Shown here piece by piece: positions 33,261 through 45,515 of a DNA stretch of 64,000 bases. A program made the translations under genes and the position numbers. Source of the stretch: Lepisosteus oculatus (taxonomy: Eukaryota; Chordata; Actinopteri; Semionotiformes; Lepisosteidae). Position 1 is the first letter of the stretch. Each line of letters begins with the position of its first letter. Below the pieces are notes generated by a model. That model searched no databases. It was not told where the DNA came from and saw only the letters and a program-made list of their open reading frames with translations. The DNA is taken from the NCBI RefSeq assembly GCF_040954835.1, contig NC_090723.1, positions 7,698,001 to 7,762,000 of the forward strand, given 5' to 3'.

Positions 33261-36060
33261 TAGAGTGTTTAGCTCCTTTCACAGCCCCCTGATGACTGAT
33301 TTCTCCTCCTCTTGTAATCCAATGGATGCCTTTGTCCTGTTCCTGCTTCTCAGTCCCAGGGTTTTTATAATGCGTTCCTGTTCAGTCTGGTCACATTGGT
33401 TTTAAACCAGAAGTAAGAATGAAAGGGAATGGCAGTTTTTTTTTCTGGAAAATATCTAAGTAAGGAAAATTCATAAGAGAAAAACTGTCATTTCTATTTG
33501 CATTTATCATTGTGTGCTTTGGGGCTCTATATACGTCTACGGCAGAAATCTAAGGAGACTCTAAGGGCATTCTAGTCAAAACTGTAGTACATTCTGGTTT
33601 AAAATGGAGTCAAGGATTGTCAGAAGAAATGCTGGACTAACGGATTTGTCACATTCTGGGTTTTTTGTAACTGATCTGTGCAAAAAAAAGGATTTAAGAC
33701 CCATCTATGTTGTTGAAATCAACTGTATAAGATCTTTCATAAAACAGCTGGATTATTTCCAGGTATAAATTAGCTACTTCAAGGGAGCCAAATGAGAAAA
33801 ATATTTTTACTTTTTCATATGCTCACAGTGGGCAGTACTGCAAAACATTCATCTCATTTGCAATTGCTTCTCCAAGTATCCAAAATCAAAGTATTTAATC
33901 AAGGCTGTGTCTTGGAGAACCCCCTCTCTAAGCAGAAGAAGTAAGCAGAAGCACTGACTGAAGGATTTTTTTAATGCTTATGTTGTATTATATCTTTTTG
34001 TTGCTGAGAAACTGAGAAACCTATAAAGCACTAACATGCCATAATAACTGCCACCACATCTACTTGTTTTTTTATAGAAACAAAAGCACTTACATTTCTT
34101 TAATCTGTGGTTATAAAGCGGAGTGATGTTATTTCTTCATGGGTCTGCCTGATTCCTCTAACATCACTATGGGAATAAAGAAAATTGGTGGAACAAACTC
34201 TCACAGAATAGAAAGTTATTTCTACAGCACAATGTGCTCAGATTTATTTTAAACACTTCTGTGTAAAATAAATTGCAACACAACACATGAGCAAGAATTC
34301 ATATGTTGCACATGTGCGTGCATGTGTGTGTGCGTGCATGCCCTGTGATGGACTGGCGTTAAGGTGCATCCTGTCTTGTTGTACCCCATTACTGCCAGGT
34401 TAGGCCTCGGCTCACCACGACTCTCTGAGATAAAGAGGTTACCGAAAATGAATGTAAGGATGAAACAGCAGCCAGAGCAAAGGCACTGAGGAAGAATGGC
34501 AAAGGTTAAAAAGCCAAAAAGTGGAAACAATCTAAAAACGAAACTAGACATGTAGAGAACAAAAATGGGCACAGACATATTGAATCATCCTATTATTAGA
34601 ACTAATAATAATTTCACTAATATGCAGCGAGCATTAAGGAACTGAACAGCATGCCAGCTCTGAACAGCTCCTTGGGCAGTACTGACTGTCATGAATATAC
34701 TAGTTTGATTACAAAACCAAAAAGATCACTGTAATCTAGGCTTCTGGGGTCACAGGCTGTTGCGACGGCACTCTTAAATAGTGGATCTGCTCAGTCTACA
34801 TTGGTTTAGATAATTCTATATTTCAATATCTTTGTATGTTTAGATTGGAGGAAGATCTTATTAGGGACATTTCTTCTCCCCCCAAAACCAAAGAGATTTA
34901 GTTCCCGGAATGTAAGGAATGTTACACGCAAACCAGTTAAAATAAGCAGCATCTTGAAAAAAGGAGCCTATGAGGGGGGACTTCCTTTAATTAGCCTATA
35001 CTACACCCTCAACCCCAAAAACCACATTCTTCAGGACCAACAGGGAGACAAACTAGAGAGCACAACTGGAAACTAAGGGGAAGTGCATTTGAGATCAAGA
35101 ACAGGAGACACTGACTTTACACTTAAGGTTGTGGGAGTGTGGTACAATTTCCCCACAAACAGTGACACCCTAACTTCCTTCAGGAATTAGTAGAATGAGT
35201 TTGGTCGTTGAATTGCTCACCAGCTAGTGACCAAACTAGCGACACGGTCTAATCGTGCTCGTTTGCAAAATGTCTTGAAGGGACTCCCAATCCAGGAAAA
35301 GCCAAGAATCCCTGATATTAATGAGCTTCTTATTTCAAAAGTTAAATGTTCTTAAATCTCATTGAGAAACGTGTTTTGCATTAGTTTTATGTATAGTACA
35401 CACACACCTCATTATCACAGTATCTAATGAATTGAAAAAGTACCAGAAATTAAATTCTGCTGGAATTCTGGAGGTGTCTTAAATAGGAGTTAAGAAAACT
35501 GAGCATTACCGCAGAAAGATTTAGAAACCATGATCTTTTATTTTCAAACAACTGTGAAAGAGTAAGAACGAGTGGGTAAGACGTATGAAATAAAGTAGCA
35601 GAAAACAAAATGAATTATTGATACCGTTTCGTTTTGGAATCGTACTTCGAGTAGGAAAGGCAATTTGAATGATAGTGGGCGAAGCTAAACCATTAGCGCC
35701 CCCTTATGGAACATTAGATAAATGGCAGGTTAAAAATATCTATTAAAGCAGTCTCTCCGGAGACCGTACTGTAAATGTTTGCCTGCTTGTCAAACCAAAG
35801 TCTTATGGTCTTTCTGTGATACAATCAGATTCCATTTGGTAAGGACATGGTAAAGTATTATATATAAAACATTTTCAAAATCAAAGCATTTTATTTCGAC
35901 TTCAAATTTTTCGCTATAGATACGATTACATGGTGGATTCCAGACTAAAACGTTGAAACTACAAACCTCTTCTGTATTTTGTTCTATATATTCAGGAGAA
36001 TAACTTTTTTTTTACATTTATGTTTAAGGAGAACAAAACACTTTATCTAAAAAGTCGCGT
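33261..36060. other. Putative long intron of the - strand gene
   Basis: Mostly AT-rich with no supported exon. A diverged V-SINE tail is listed separately. Confidence 0.4.
34325..34445 (+). repeat. Diverged V-SINE-like tail
   Basis: CCCTGTGATGGACTGGCG with a following CATCCTGTCTTG matches the 3' domain of the V-SINE at 37822-38170. The tRNA head is missing. Confidence 0.6.
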
Positions 36061-36066
36061 ACTTAC

Positions 36067-36227
36067 AGAGAGGAGACAAGATGTTGCCTGGTTTTCACTG
36101 CGGCTGCCGCTGTTAAATCGAATTGGTTACTCTCGGTGCCAGTACAGGAGATGCGCTCCGCTGTGCGCAGACACTGCTGTGGGCAGGAAAAGGCGCTAGC
36201 GTCCCGAGAGTGAGAAGCAGTGTCCAT
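36067..36227 (-). CDS. Probable first coding exon of the unrecognised - strand gene
   Basis: From ATG at 36227 the frame stays open for 53 codons (starts MDTASHSRDASAF) and runs into a consensus donor (CT|GTAAGT) at 36066, leaving phase 2. The exon is GC-richer than its flanks and lies about 0.8 kb downstream of the rdm1 stop on the same strand, where a promoter would be expected. Linking it to the exons at 30079-28236 is an inference from strand and position; the exons between were not found. It could be the first exon of a different gene. Confidence 0.4.
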
Positions 36228-37000
36228 TTCTAACCAAAAGAAGAGCTAGTATTACCACAATGACCGCCCTTCTGGGCATTCTACACAGGATCTTCAACGT
36301 TAAAAATGAAATGGTACCATCTCGGAAGGCTGCCAATTGTTTGCATGGTGAAATAAAAATTGTAATTAGGCTATAGCTTAATATTTAAGTAGATAATTGC
36401 TCCAAAGGCCTATATAGGCATCTAGTTTATATCTTCCAGCTCCAATTTGTATTGTACGCTACTGTGCCGGTCAGTTGCGCGGCAACCGTTCCGAGATCAT
36501 TATGAGGTCATCATTTCGGCAGTCTGACGGTCAGATGACGTCTAATATCAACAACAATTCAGTAACATTGATTAGAGCCTCACCGTCACCTTCAGGCAGT
36601 ATGGATTTGAAATTCTATACATTGGCATTTACAAAACGCAATACGGTGTAACTCCACAAAGATGGTGATTCGAATATTTTTTATTATTATTTTAAAACAA
36701 ACGACTCATTTTCTATCAAAACACTTTATTTTGTGAAATTAAATAAATACAACATTTCAAAACTTCAGGTATAAGACATTTAAAGTAGAAAACGCACTTT
36801 AAGGAAACTCTTTTTCGGAAACGAAGTTTAAAGTGAACTGGGAAGAACTATACCATATATATTTAAGAATCCCTAAGTTAGCACTGAAATATGAAACTGC
36901 CAAAGTTACAAACGCCTCATCACAGACTCTCCTTCACAATCCCCCTATCCCCAGTGAAACTAGTTAGGGCACCCCTTTAACACATCAAACCCAGGAGAGT
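36228..37000. other. rdm1 3' flank and intergenic spacer
   Basis: Contains the rdm1 3' UTR. TTTATT on the + strand at 36725-36730 (AATAAA on the - strand) is a plausible poly(A) signal about 280 bases after the stop. Confidence 0.4.
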
Positions 37001-37006
37001 CTGACC

Positions 37007-40000
37007 TCATGGCACATCTGTCATATTCAGACTCAAATCATACAGAAGGTCCTCGTCCTCCTCCACACCTGCAAACTCACTCCAGGAAATATCATTCACC
37101 TGAAATTGACAAAGAAAACAGGTCAACATTTGGTATATCAGGGCAATGTCCTGTTCTTGTCCACAACAATGATCATCATCGTCATAATTATTATTTCAAA
37201 CCGAATTGTATGTACTGGTAACGTATATATAGTCATATACCTGCTGGATGGATGCATAGGAGGAATTTTTGCACACTAAAATTACTTCTTTACTAAATCT
37301 TTACTAAAGACTGCATTCTAAAGCACAGACAGATTTTAAATTAATAACAATGGGAGGTTATTAAAACAGGTTCTGGTTGAAGATCAACAAGTCCTTGCTT
37401 TCAGACTACACAGACTCGCCCCCAGGCTAACAGGCTGAATAACATACCTGGATCAGTCCTTCCAAATCCTCATCCGGCACAATCTCATCTGGATCTAACC
37501 TGCACTCCACGGCCACCTTCCCATCACCTGGAAAACAAGGAAAGGTATGAGCAAGAACTGTGCTGCGACACAGGTCGGACACTTTGGACTAATTGATCTG
37601 TCTGTCACTCCACCACTTGCTTCCTGGTTCTGCTCCTAAAGGTCTCATGTCTCTTGTTTTCCAGCTGAGCTCTGATTTACTTTAACTAAGCTGATAACTG
37701 CCTTACTTAGACCTTCCAGGTCCAGGGCTGTGAATGCACCTGGGCTGCTCCACCAGCCTCAACAGCTGGATTCCTGCACATTTCACAGGTACTGTTAAAT
37801 TAGCTACCGAGACCCCAAAAAGGGGAGGAACTGTGGCACAGTGGTTAGCACTGCTGCCTCACAGTGCTGTGGCCCTGGGTTCAATTTCAGACCTGGGGTA
37901 CCATCTATGTGGAGTCTGCATGTTCTCGCCGTGTTCACATGGGTTTCCACCTGGTGCTCTGGTTTCCTCCCACAGTCCAGAGAGATAGTGGTAGGTTAAT
38001 TGGCTTCTGGAAGAACCGACCCTGATGTGAGTGTGCCTATACTGTATGTACCCTGTGACGGACTGGCGTCCCATCCAGCATGTATCCTGCCTTGTGTCCA
38101 CTGCCTGCCAGGACAGGCTCTGGTCCCCCCCCATATAATGTATTGGAAGAAGCAGTTAGAAAGTGGGAGGGAAACTAGTAGTTCAATAAACAATTATAAC
38201 TGGCAATTGAAAGGAAAAAGAGGACTCTGAGAACTTGAGTTTTCTGTCCCAGCTGTGTACTTACAAAGCAAAACAGTTAGTACCTGAAAAAATAGAACTC
38301 ACCCAATACAACTAAAAGCACCTTCTGGAAAGCATTGCAAAATGCTCTTTCTTTGGCATACTTCTGCACCTTTCCTCGTTTCAGGAGGCGCTCCACTGGG
38401 TCTGGAATAAAATATCTATAAACAGAAAGCCTGCCTTGGCTACAACAGCACAGTTCTCTTCAGGAACATATTAGCAGCACAGTATCCAGCACAACAGCCC
38501 GCACCCAACAACGGCTTGTGCCCACTTTCTCACTGTCAGAGTGTAGAGTGAATTGTTTCTGCGGTGGTTCTGTCTTGGCTCAGGACCTACACAGCCACCA
38601 TACTTTACAGCATCAATGAAAGAACTCAGCAGCAAAAGAAAAAAACTTAGTTTAATTCCAAACCTCTGGCTGATTTCAGTACATGGCAGTATCATTATCG
38701 AGAGCACCAATCCATCAACATTATATTTAGATACAATTTTAACATAATAGTGATGCATTAAGCATTTTTGCAAATACTGTAGGTAGGAACAAACAAACAA
38801 ACATTTTTAAGCAATTTAAGGTGGCCCTGATGTACTTGATATCTTTTCATATTTTTTACTTTAAAACCAAATTAGTTTTAGTGCGCTATACAATAACCCC
38901 AAATCACTTATCCTAATATTATGGAGCCTTAGGATATTAAAATAAGGCTGCAATCTACAATAGCAAGAGTGAGCACAGTACTTAAGGAGCAAACTAAAAA
39001 GCAACTGAAATTAATCTTATCGGTCAAATGTTTTATTGTCAATTACTCGCTGACACGTATCCAAAGTGACTTACATTTGTACTCATTTTTACACGTTTAG
39101 CAAACCGAACAGAGCAGATTCAAGCTGCTAGCTCAGGGTTAGAATGGTAGTGCCCCAGAGTGATTCTGAACACGCAACCCTACAGTTATGCGTTCAGAGC
39201 CTCTAACAGTACTTTATAATGCAACCTATTTGCAACCTGGTGAAAATGCAGAACCTGCCTAATGAGGATCAGATCAGCTGGTGTACAGAAGAAACATACC
39301 TGGATTATTCTCAAGGAGCTCCTCTGCCACCCCAACACCCCTGCAGCTGACTCCATGCTTAGTGAACATTAACTCCACAATGCAGCCGTATTTCAGACTG
39401 ACTGCCTGCGTCTCTGTACCCAAGGGCAACAGTCCAGCATTATCGGTTATCGAAATGTCATGAAGCTATGAACAGAAAAAGAAACATAGGAAGGATAAAA
39501 CAAATCACACATGGGCGTACAGTTTTAACCACTGCACTGCAAATCAGAATAATAATACGACTTTTTTTTTAAACTCAGCTCTCACTTCAATATTTTGGAT
39601 TTCTACTACTGGTGCAGCTAATATAAGAGTCCTTGTTCTAGGGTACACATTCTTACACAAATATAATTTAAACTTGTACACAAATCAACTTACAGGGCTT
39701 ATGATCACCTATTTCAATATATCAGTACCCATATACTGTATACAGCTGGGCTTGCCAGAGCACTCTGGGTAAACTACCCCCATACAAACACTGGAGTAAC
39801 CCCACCTGGGATTCGAACTCGCAACCCTGTAATCAGAAGGCCAATGCACGGACCACTGCTCCATTCTGCTTTCACACTTGAGCTGCTTGCAAAGAACAGT
39901 GAATTGGCTTACTGTGACAACCCGACTAGACCAGCCATTGAAGCCCAGGTAGTAGTTGGCAAGTTCCTGGCACTTGGCACTACTGAGACATCTGACAGTC

Positions 40001-42898
40001 TGACAGAAGGCAGGGTTCTGCCTGGTGCAAAGACGAACCTGGAGAGAGTGAGGGAAACTGTAAGCTTGTCTAATATTATCCTGATACAGCCAATGTTACT
40101 TCAGGGGGCATGTAAAGAGGAAAAAAGGTAGTTATCAGGGATTTGGGGGACAAAACATCTAATATAACGTCGAAGAAACAAGCGCAATTTTCCACAGCTG
40201 AAACACATTGCTGACATCAAGAAAAAAAAATCCTGAGTTATCTCGTAATTACTAGATAGTACGTTCTCGCATACAGTATGTGATCACCACGCGATAGCAC
40301 AATTGTGATCCAATACCTTCATTATCATTATCCGAGTTCCAGTTTTAAGCAGTGAAATTGATTCCAGGACACACTCGTTCTTGTTTATGTGTGAATATCC
40401 TTAAAACTGTGTTCACATGAGGTACAAACTGTATTTTGCAGCATTGCACTTTGCCAGGAACACTAAACCCACAGCTCCAGCACAGCTATCGGCAGCTTGT
40501 AGGTTCTTCATAAAGTCAAATGATCCCCGCTGCGAGTTATTCTGCAATCTCGTGATTACGAGATAACTCAGGATTTTTTTTCTCTTGATGGTAAGCAATG
40601 CACCCGTAAATTAGCCTGTTTCAGTTCTTCTGTGGGGAGAAGGCTGCAAAGTGCAAGACTGCCATCTGCTGGCAGAACTAATCCCACTGACTGCTGTACT
40701 GAAAAAAAAACTACAAACTACACGCAGCAAAGGAGACCACAGCAAACCGGCCAGTTCAGACAGTTTGATAGTAGTTCACCGATCTATTTCGTGAAAGAAG
40801 CAAGGCCGTCAGCTTCAACAACACGCCTGTTTCTGCTCTTGGATTTAAATGCACTTTCACATAGTCTCTTGGGTCTCCTGGTTCCTTAATATTACTATTA
40901 TTGTTGATGATGATGATGATGATGATGTATCCTTACACTTATATAGCACTTTTCTGGACACTCCACTCAAAGCGCTTTACAGGTAATGGAGACTCCCCTC
41001 CACCACCACCAGTGTGCAGCCCCACCTGGATGATGCGACGGAAGCCAGAGTGCGCCAGTACACTGCCCACACTCCCCCAGCTCTCAGCGGGGAGGAGAAC
41101 AGAGTGATGGAGCCAGTTCAGAGAGGGGGATTATTAGGAGACCATGATGGGTAAAGACCAATGGGAAATATGGCCAGGAGAATGGGGTTACACCCCTACT
41201 CTTTTTGAGAAATGCCCTGGGATTTTTAATGACCACAGAGAATCAGGACCTCGGTTTTACAGCTCATCCGAAGGACGGTGCCTTTTTACAGTATAGTGTC
41301 CCCGACCCCCAAAGACTGCAGGGTGAGCGCCCCCTATTGGCCCTACTAACGCTTGTTCCAGCAGCAATCTTAGCTGGTGGTCCCCCATCCAGGTACTGAC
41401 CACCAGGCTCACACCTGCTGAGCTTCAGCCGGGCTGCCAGCTGTGAGCTGCAGGGTGATGTGGCTGCTGGCATCGATACTTTTTGTACAGAGCCCAGTTT
41501 CTAACCTTGTAAACTTTCACCGGCGAATCACCACAGCTTTGCGAGAAACCTACTTTTAAGGGTTTGTCCTGAAACAGCCCCCTCCCGTCCGTCGCCTCCT
41601 GCGCCCAGCAGGCCTGTGCGGCGGAGAAGAACTTGACGATGGCGTAGAATCCGGGCTCGGCCACCGAGGCGTTGGCACGGACCCGCAAGGAGAACAGGGC
41701 GCCGAAGACGGAGAAGTGTTTAAAAATGCGATCCTGTCCATGAACAGAAAGCAGCGACCATTGGACACCCCACAGCAGAACACATATGACTTTAATGGAT
41801 GCTAGGCATAAGATCACATTATTGGCCATAAACAATTTCTTGTGTTAGGAATTTGTCCTTTCACAGACCCCAACTTGCTCTACATGAGACACACAGACAG
41901 GGAGAGAAGCTGGGGGTCAGAGCGCAGGGTCGGCCATGTATACGGCGCCCCTGGAGCAGTTGGGGTTAAGGGCCTTGCTCAGCGGCCCAACGGAGAAGGA
42001 TTCCTCGCCGGCCATGGGATACGAACCAGTAACCTTCCAGCCACAGGCGCAGATCCTGAGCCACAGAGCCACTGCTCCGCCCTAATGAAAGGGTATGAAA
42101 AGGTACTTGCCCAAAACATAATCTTTAATATGAAACATAAACTAAAATATATTCTGAAGCCCGGCTACAAAAAGCAAAAACTTCAAACAACAGGGATGAG
42201 GACTTCTGAACATTTTCATTGCCAATCAATGACTGTCAGAGACGTGTGCAGGTGAGCACTCCTAGAGTCAAGAGCCCCATCCTCCACATCAGATGTGAGA
42301 GACTGTGCTACCCGCCATGCAAGAACACTGTAACTGTAGGGTTCAAGCGATGGTGGTTTAACACTCTGCCTGTAAGGACAGGAACTGGATGGAGACGGAT
42401 ATTCTTCGCACAGTTTATTTCTGAACAGTCACATCGACACCTCCTGCGTTCTCCCTCTCTCTCCCCTTGTCACTAGTCACGCTATCCCGTAACCGATCAG
42501 AAAACAAAGAAAGTTTGACGTTAATATACCCATCTACAGTCTGAAATAGAGAATCCTACATAACTCAGAAATATTTTAAACCGCGTAACGGAATAAAACA
42601 ACAGTCAACGTAGGACATTAGCTTACAACACAGTTCACAATCATGCTCGGTCCTACTGAACCATAACATGAAGCACAAGGTCTCATTAATATCGGCACCA
42701 TTCTCCCTTTTTGCATTCAAACGCAAGAACAGTTGTTTTATGAACTATGGTGTGTGACCTATACTTTCCCGGAAAAAAAAACAAACAACTCACGTAAATG
42801 TAGGCTTCAGAAAATGTAGGCAAAATGTTCCAGATAAACAAGGTTTTGTCGTTTTCAACGGGCACTTTAAACTCCACAATATCCACTTCAGTTTCCAT
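37007..42898 (-). CDS. rdm1: RAD52 motif-containing protein 1 (RDM1), complete
   Basis: DNA-damage-response protein related to RAD52, thought to bind nucleic acid through an RNA recognition motif. Seven exons: 42898-42794, 41733-41554, 40038-39913, 39465-39300, 38401-38303, 37527-37448 and 37099-37007, giving 282 residues, close to human RDM1 (284). The RRM spans exons 1-2: VENDKTLFIWNI as first strand, then the RNP1-like region FGALFSLRV...GFYAIVKF. The KPLK|VRLCTR junction matches human VKVRL. The RAD52-like motif KCQELANYYLGFNGW is in exon 3. The acidic C-terminus ends in YDLSLNMTDVP. Every junction keeps frame and has GT/AG ends. Introns 1 to 5 carry SINEs and a MITE but the coding sequence is intact. 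Confidence 0.95.
37822..38170 (+). mobile_element. V-SINE-like retroposon in rdm1 intron 5
   Basis: tRNA-like head (GTGGCACAGTGGTTAGCACT), central part with GTTTCCTCCCACAGTCC, and the conserved 3' domain GACTGGCGTCCCATCCAG ... ATTGGAAGAAGCAGTTAGAAA. This is the layout of the V-SINE superfamily. Confidence 0.8.
39040..39235 (-). repeat. Diverged tRNA-derived SINE-like repeat
   Basis: On the - strand a B-box-like GCGTGTTCAGAATC lies in a tRNA-head-like context similar to the copy at 39720-39865. Strongly diverged. Confidence 0.4.
39720..39865 (-). repeat. tRNA-derived SINE head in rdm1 intron 3
   Basis: On the - strand AGCAGTGGTCCGTGCATTGG (A-box area) is followed by GAGTTCGAATCCC (B box). 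A second SINE family, distinct from copies 21831, 41806 and 46694. Confidence 0.6.
40216..40594. mobile_element. MITE with long inverted ends, rdm1 intron 2
   Basis: Ends CATCAAGAAAAAAAAATCCTGAG and its inverse CTCAGGATTTTTTTTCTCTTGATG continue inward through TTATCTCGTAATTAC, giving about 40-base terminal inverted repeats around a 300-base core. No transposase; a nonautonomous DNA transposon. Confidence 0.8.
40895..41475 (-). mobile_element. 5S rRNA-derived SINE, copy 3, with GAT microsatellite tail
   Basis: On the - strand the 5S-like head (about 41472-41360) is followed by a body shared with copy 1 (ATTAAAAATCCCAGGGC, CCCATTGG, CATCATGG). It ends in a (GAT)n tract at 40902-40926 on the + strand. 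Lies about 80 bases from rdm1 exon 2. Confidence 0.75.
41806..42083 (-). mobile_element. tRNA-derived SINE, copy 2, in rdm1 intron 1
   Basis: Same family and orientation as 21831-22117: tRNA-like head at the right, ATCTTAT end at the left. The B box is slightly changed (GGTTCGTATC). Lies about 70 bases upstream of rdm1 exon 2. Confidence 0.85.
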
Positions 42899-43067
42899 TG
42901 TACTTCCTTTAAACGGACAATACAGCTATGTTTGAGTTTTACTGTAGAATGCAGACACAGACCATGGCGCTTTTATTCATTACGAACCGCAACAAACTGA
43001 ACACCAACATCACCTAGAATGGAAACAAGACAGTGCAGCCTTCTTCCTGACTGGGCCGAAATTTGGA

Positions 43068-43075
43068 TTTGGCGC
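43068..43075 (+). promoter_or_regulatory. E2F-like site upstream of rdm1
   Basis: TTTGGCGC fits the E2F consensus TTTSSCGC, 170 bases upstream of the rdm1 start codon in a locally CpG-containing stretch. Suitable for an S-phase or repair gene; short motif, so tentative. Confidence 0.35.
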
Positions 43076-43089
43076 TAAACATACGTCAT

Positions 43090-44470
43090 CATGCGCGACG
43101 AGTGTTTCAAGCGCGGTCTGCCGCCAGGGGGCAGCATGCTTGGTTTGTAATGGAAGAACGTGATTCAGAATAACTACAGTACGTAGTGTTCTTCACATTA
43201 CGATAAAAATGGAGAAATCCATTTTGGTATCATTTTAAAAATACAGTTATATCGTGTAAAATATAAACTAATGTTAGGACTGTACAAACTGACATTTCTA
43301 GGGACGCTTGTTGGATTATAACATGGTTAGTGCCTACCTGTTGAACTTGAATCGGTATTGCGTTTACAAAAATCAGTTAAACCAAATGAAATAAGTATCG
43401 ATTTTAACGTTTAAAGCAGCACCTCAATATTCATACCGGAGCGCTTAAAATGTATACAGACTGCTTAACATGTAGGCATCAAGACTGTTGTAAAAATGCT
43501 GAGTTAATGGCACCAGAGGCTTTGAAAGAGTTACTACAGCCGAACAGCCAGTGGGAGCAGCCTGCAGCCACGGTGTTGGGCAGCTGTCCCGGCAGGCGTG
43601 TAAAAATAGAAACTTCGAGGTGTCGCCCAAAACGACTGTACTCAGCTCATTACTTCTGCGCAGATCGCTGCGTCTTCCTAGATATCTGAGCGAAACGGCG
43701 TGGGCTCTCTCGAGTAGCGGCTGTGTCTTCAGCGCATTATCCTTACGCCAAAGCCATGCGATCGAGCGCGATGCGATTTCAGAGAGCCAGAAGCGAGGCT
43801 TCAAACACTCCAGGCAGGAGATTTAATTCGATTGACAGACAAGAAAATAACAGTACTTGTAAAAACTGCAGCACTGAACTCCCAAGCCCTCAAGAAAGAA
43901 GCGACAGCTCTCAACTGTGGTGCTGGACACGTCAATGAAATGTCCATTTTTCTCTAGCAAGCGTCTCTAGCAATCCGCCCCTTTTCCAGATTGCCCTTAT
44001 GAAATCATTCTTTCTTGAATTTTCACGATATGTTTAGAATTGGTTCACAAATTTTTTTTCACAAATTTTTTTCAGGGTTTTGAACATCGCCCTTACCGTT
44101 CAATTTCATTGCTTTCCGTGTTTGTGCTTTGAAAATCGTGTTCTACTACAGCCCTGCTCTGATGTTCAAACTCTGATGTTTTAACATTGAAGTGCAAAAG
44201 ACAAGCAAATAAATCCGCTGTTTTAAGTTCGTACATCATCTTTTTTTTTTGTAGCACATATCTTTTATTTCCTTGTCTCATGTACATGAGGGTCGTCGTA
44301 GTCCGCTCTGAGCATAAAACACTCATCCTGCGTTTACCCACAAAGTACCACAGGGCACTTTTGTAAAACTTTAACCCCCAAATCAAGGAATCGGTATACA
44401 TACAGTAAAACCAAAGCACTAATAAGCTGTAGATATTGAGAGCCGTTCAAAGCGTGTTTGTTGCAGAATA
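43090..44470. other. Spacer between rdm1 and gh1
   Basis: Moderately GC-richer at 43,440-43,940 with overlapping short + frames, none with a motif or splice support; possibly a divergent non-coding transcript. No gene called. Confidence 0.4.
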
Positions 44471-44477
44471 CTTCAAT

Positions 44478-45040
44478 TTTATTGATAAAATAAATGCTTA
44501 CATACAGGTTTCGAAGAGTTTCAAGATCTACGAGAAAAACACGTTTAATTAAATTCCTTCAAATGAATGCAATTGAACACTATATACAGAAATTTCAAGG
44601 AGACTTTGGCCCAAAAGATGTACAGAACATTCGAGTGCATTCAAAGTTTTCTTTCTAATATCTGAGGGTGGCGGAACACGGAGACGCTGTCTTAAAAACT
44701 AACTTAAAAGTGTGGGTATAAATATGTGTGTTTGGGAGGGTTATGTGCCTGGGATCCTACCTGTGACCAGTATGTATTTTCAATAGGATGAAGATCACAT
44801 GGGAAAAATGTGATGACAAGTTTCGGCAGTGCGAGCCAAAGTTGATCTGATCGTTTTGCTATCGGTTCTTTAAATCAGTTCCTAGTCTGGCTGAGCAACA
44901 GATCAGCCATCTTACCCACACAGCAGAGACGGGCAGTTTTTATGTCTCTCCTGTTGCTTTCCAGTCTTCATTTTTTTCCATTTAACTGTAAGGGTGCCAG
45001 GCAAACCTCCTGAGCTGACTGACCCATCAAAACCTTTATT
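44478..45040 (-). promoter_or_regulatory. Candidate poly(A) signals of gh1
   Basis: AATAAA on the - strand occurs at 45040-45035 and 44483-44478, about 0.5 and 1 kb after the gh1 stop. I cannot tell which is used. Confidence 0.4.
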
Positions 45041-45515
45041 CCCATCAACTGAATTAGTATGTGTGTTCTTTTAAAAGGAATATGAAAACTAGAGTCTAAT
45101 TTCTCCTTCCAGCTCAGAAACATCCTTGACATCCACATTTCACGCCTGGTTTAATTTAGCCTTAGAGCAGCTTGTTCTCTAGGTGGAATTACAGCTGCAA
45201 AACCTCACAAATCAGAACAAAATGCATCAGAGGGGAAATTTGCAAAGAAATTAGAAAACTGTTTTTTTAAATAATTTTAACTGTATTTTTTCTAAAATAT
45301 AGTTCCTGTGTACTTTTGTTTTACAGAAAATACATGCTGTACAGAACTGATTTTGGCAAGCAAAACGTCTGTTTTTTTCATCATGACTACCAGAATAACT
45401 AATCCATTTTGATTGCTATGACTGATACGAAAGAGCAAAGCTAGAAATCACTATTTTTTTGCATTAATGGCTTCTGGGTAGGGCCTCACTGCAGCTGTGC
45501 AGCTGTTGGTCTTCT

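Noticed and set aside
39770-39860. tRNA gene
   Set aside because: Has A- and B-box-like sequences but no complete cloverleaf that I could draw; treated as a SINE head.
43450-43938. Overlapping + frames upstream of rdm1
   Set aside because: No motif, no splice pattern and frames overlap each other; at most a non-coding divergent transcript.
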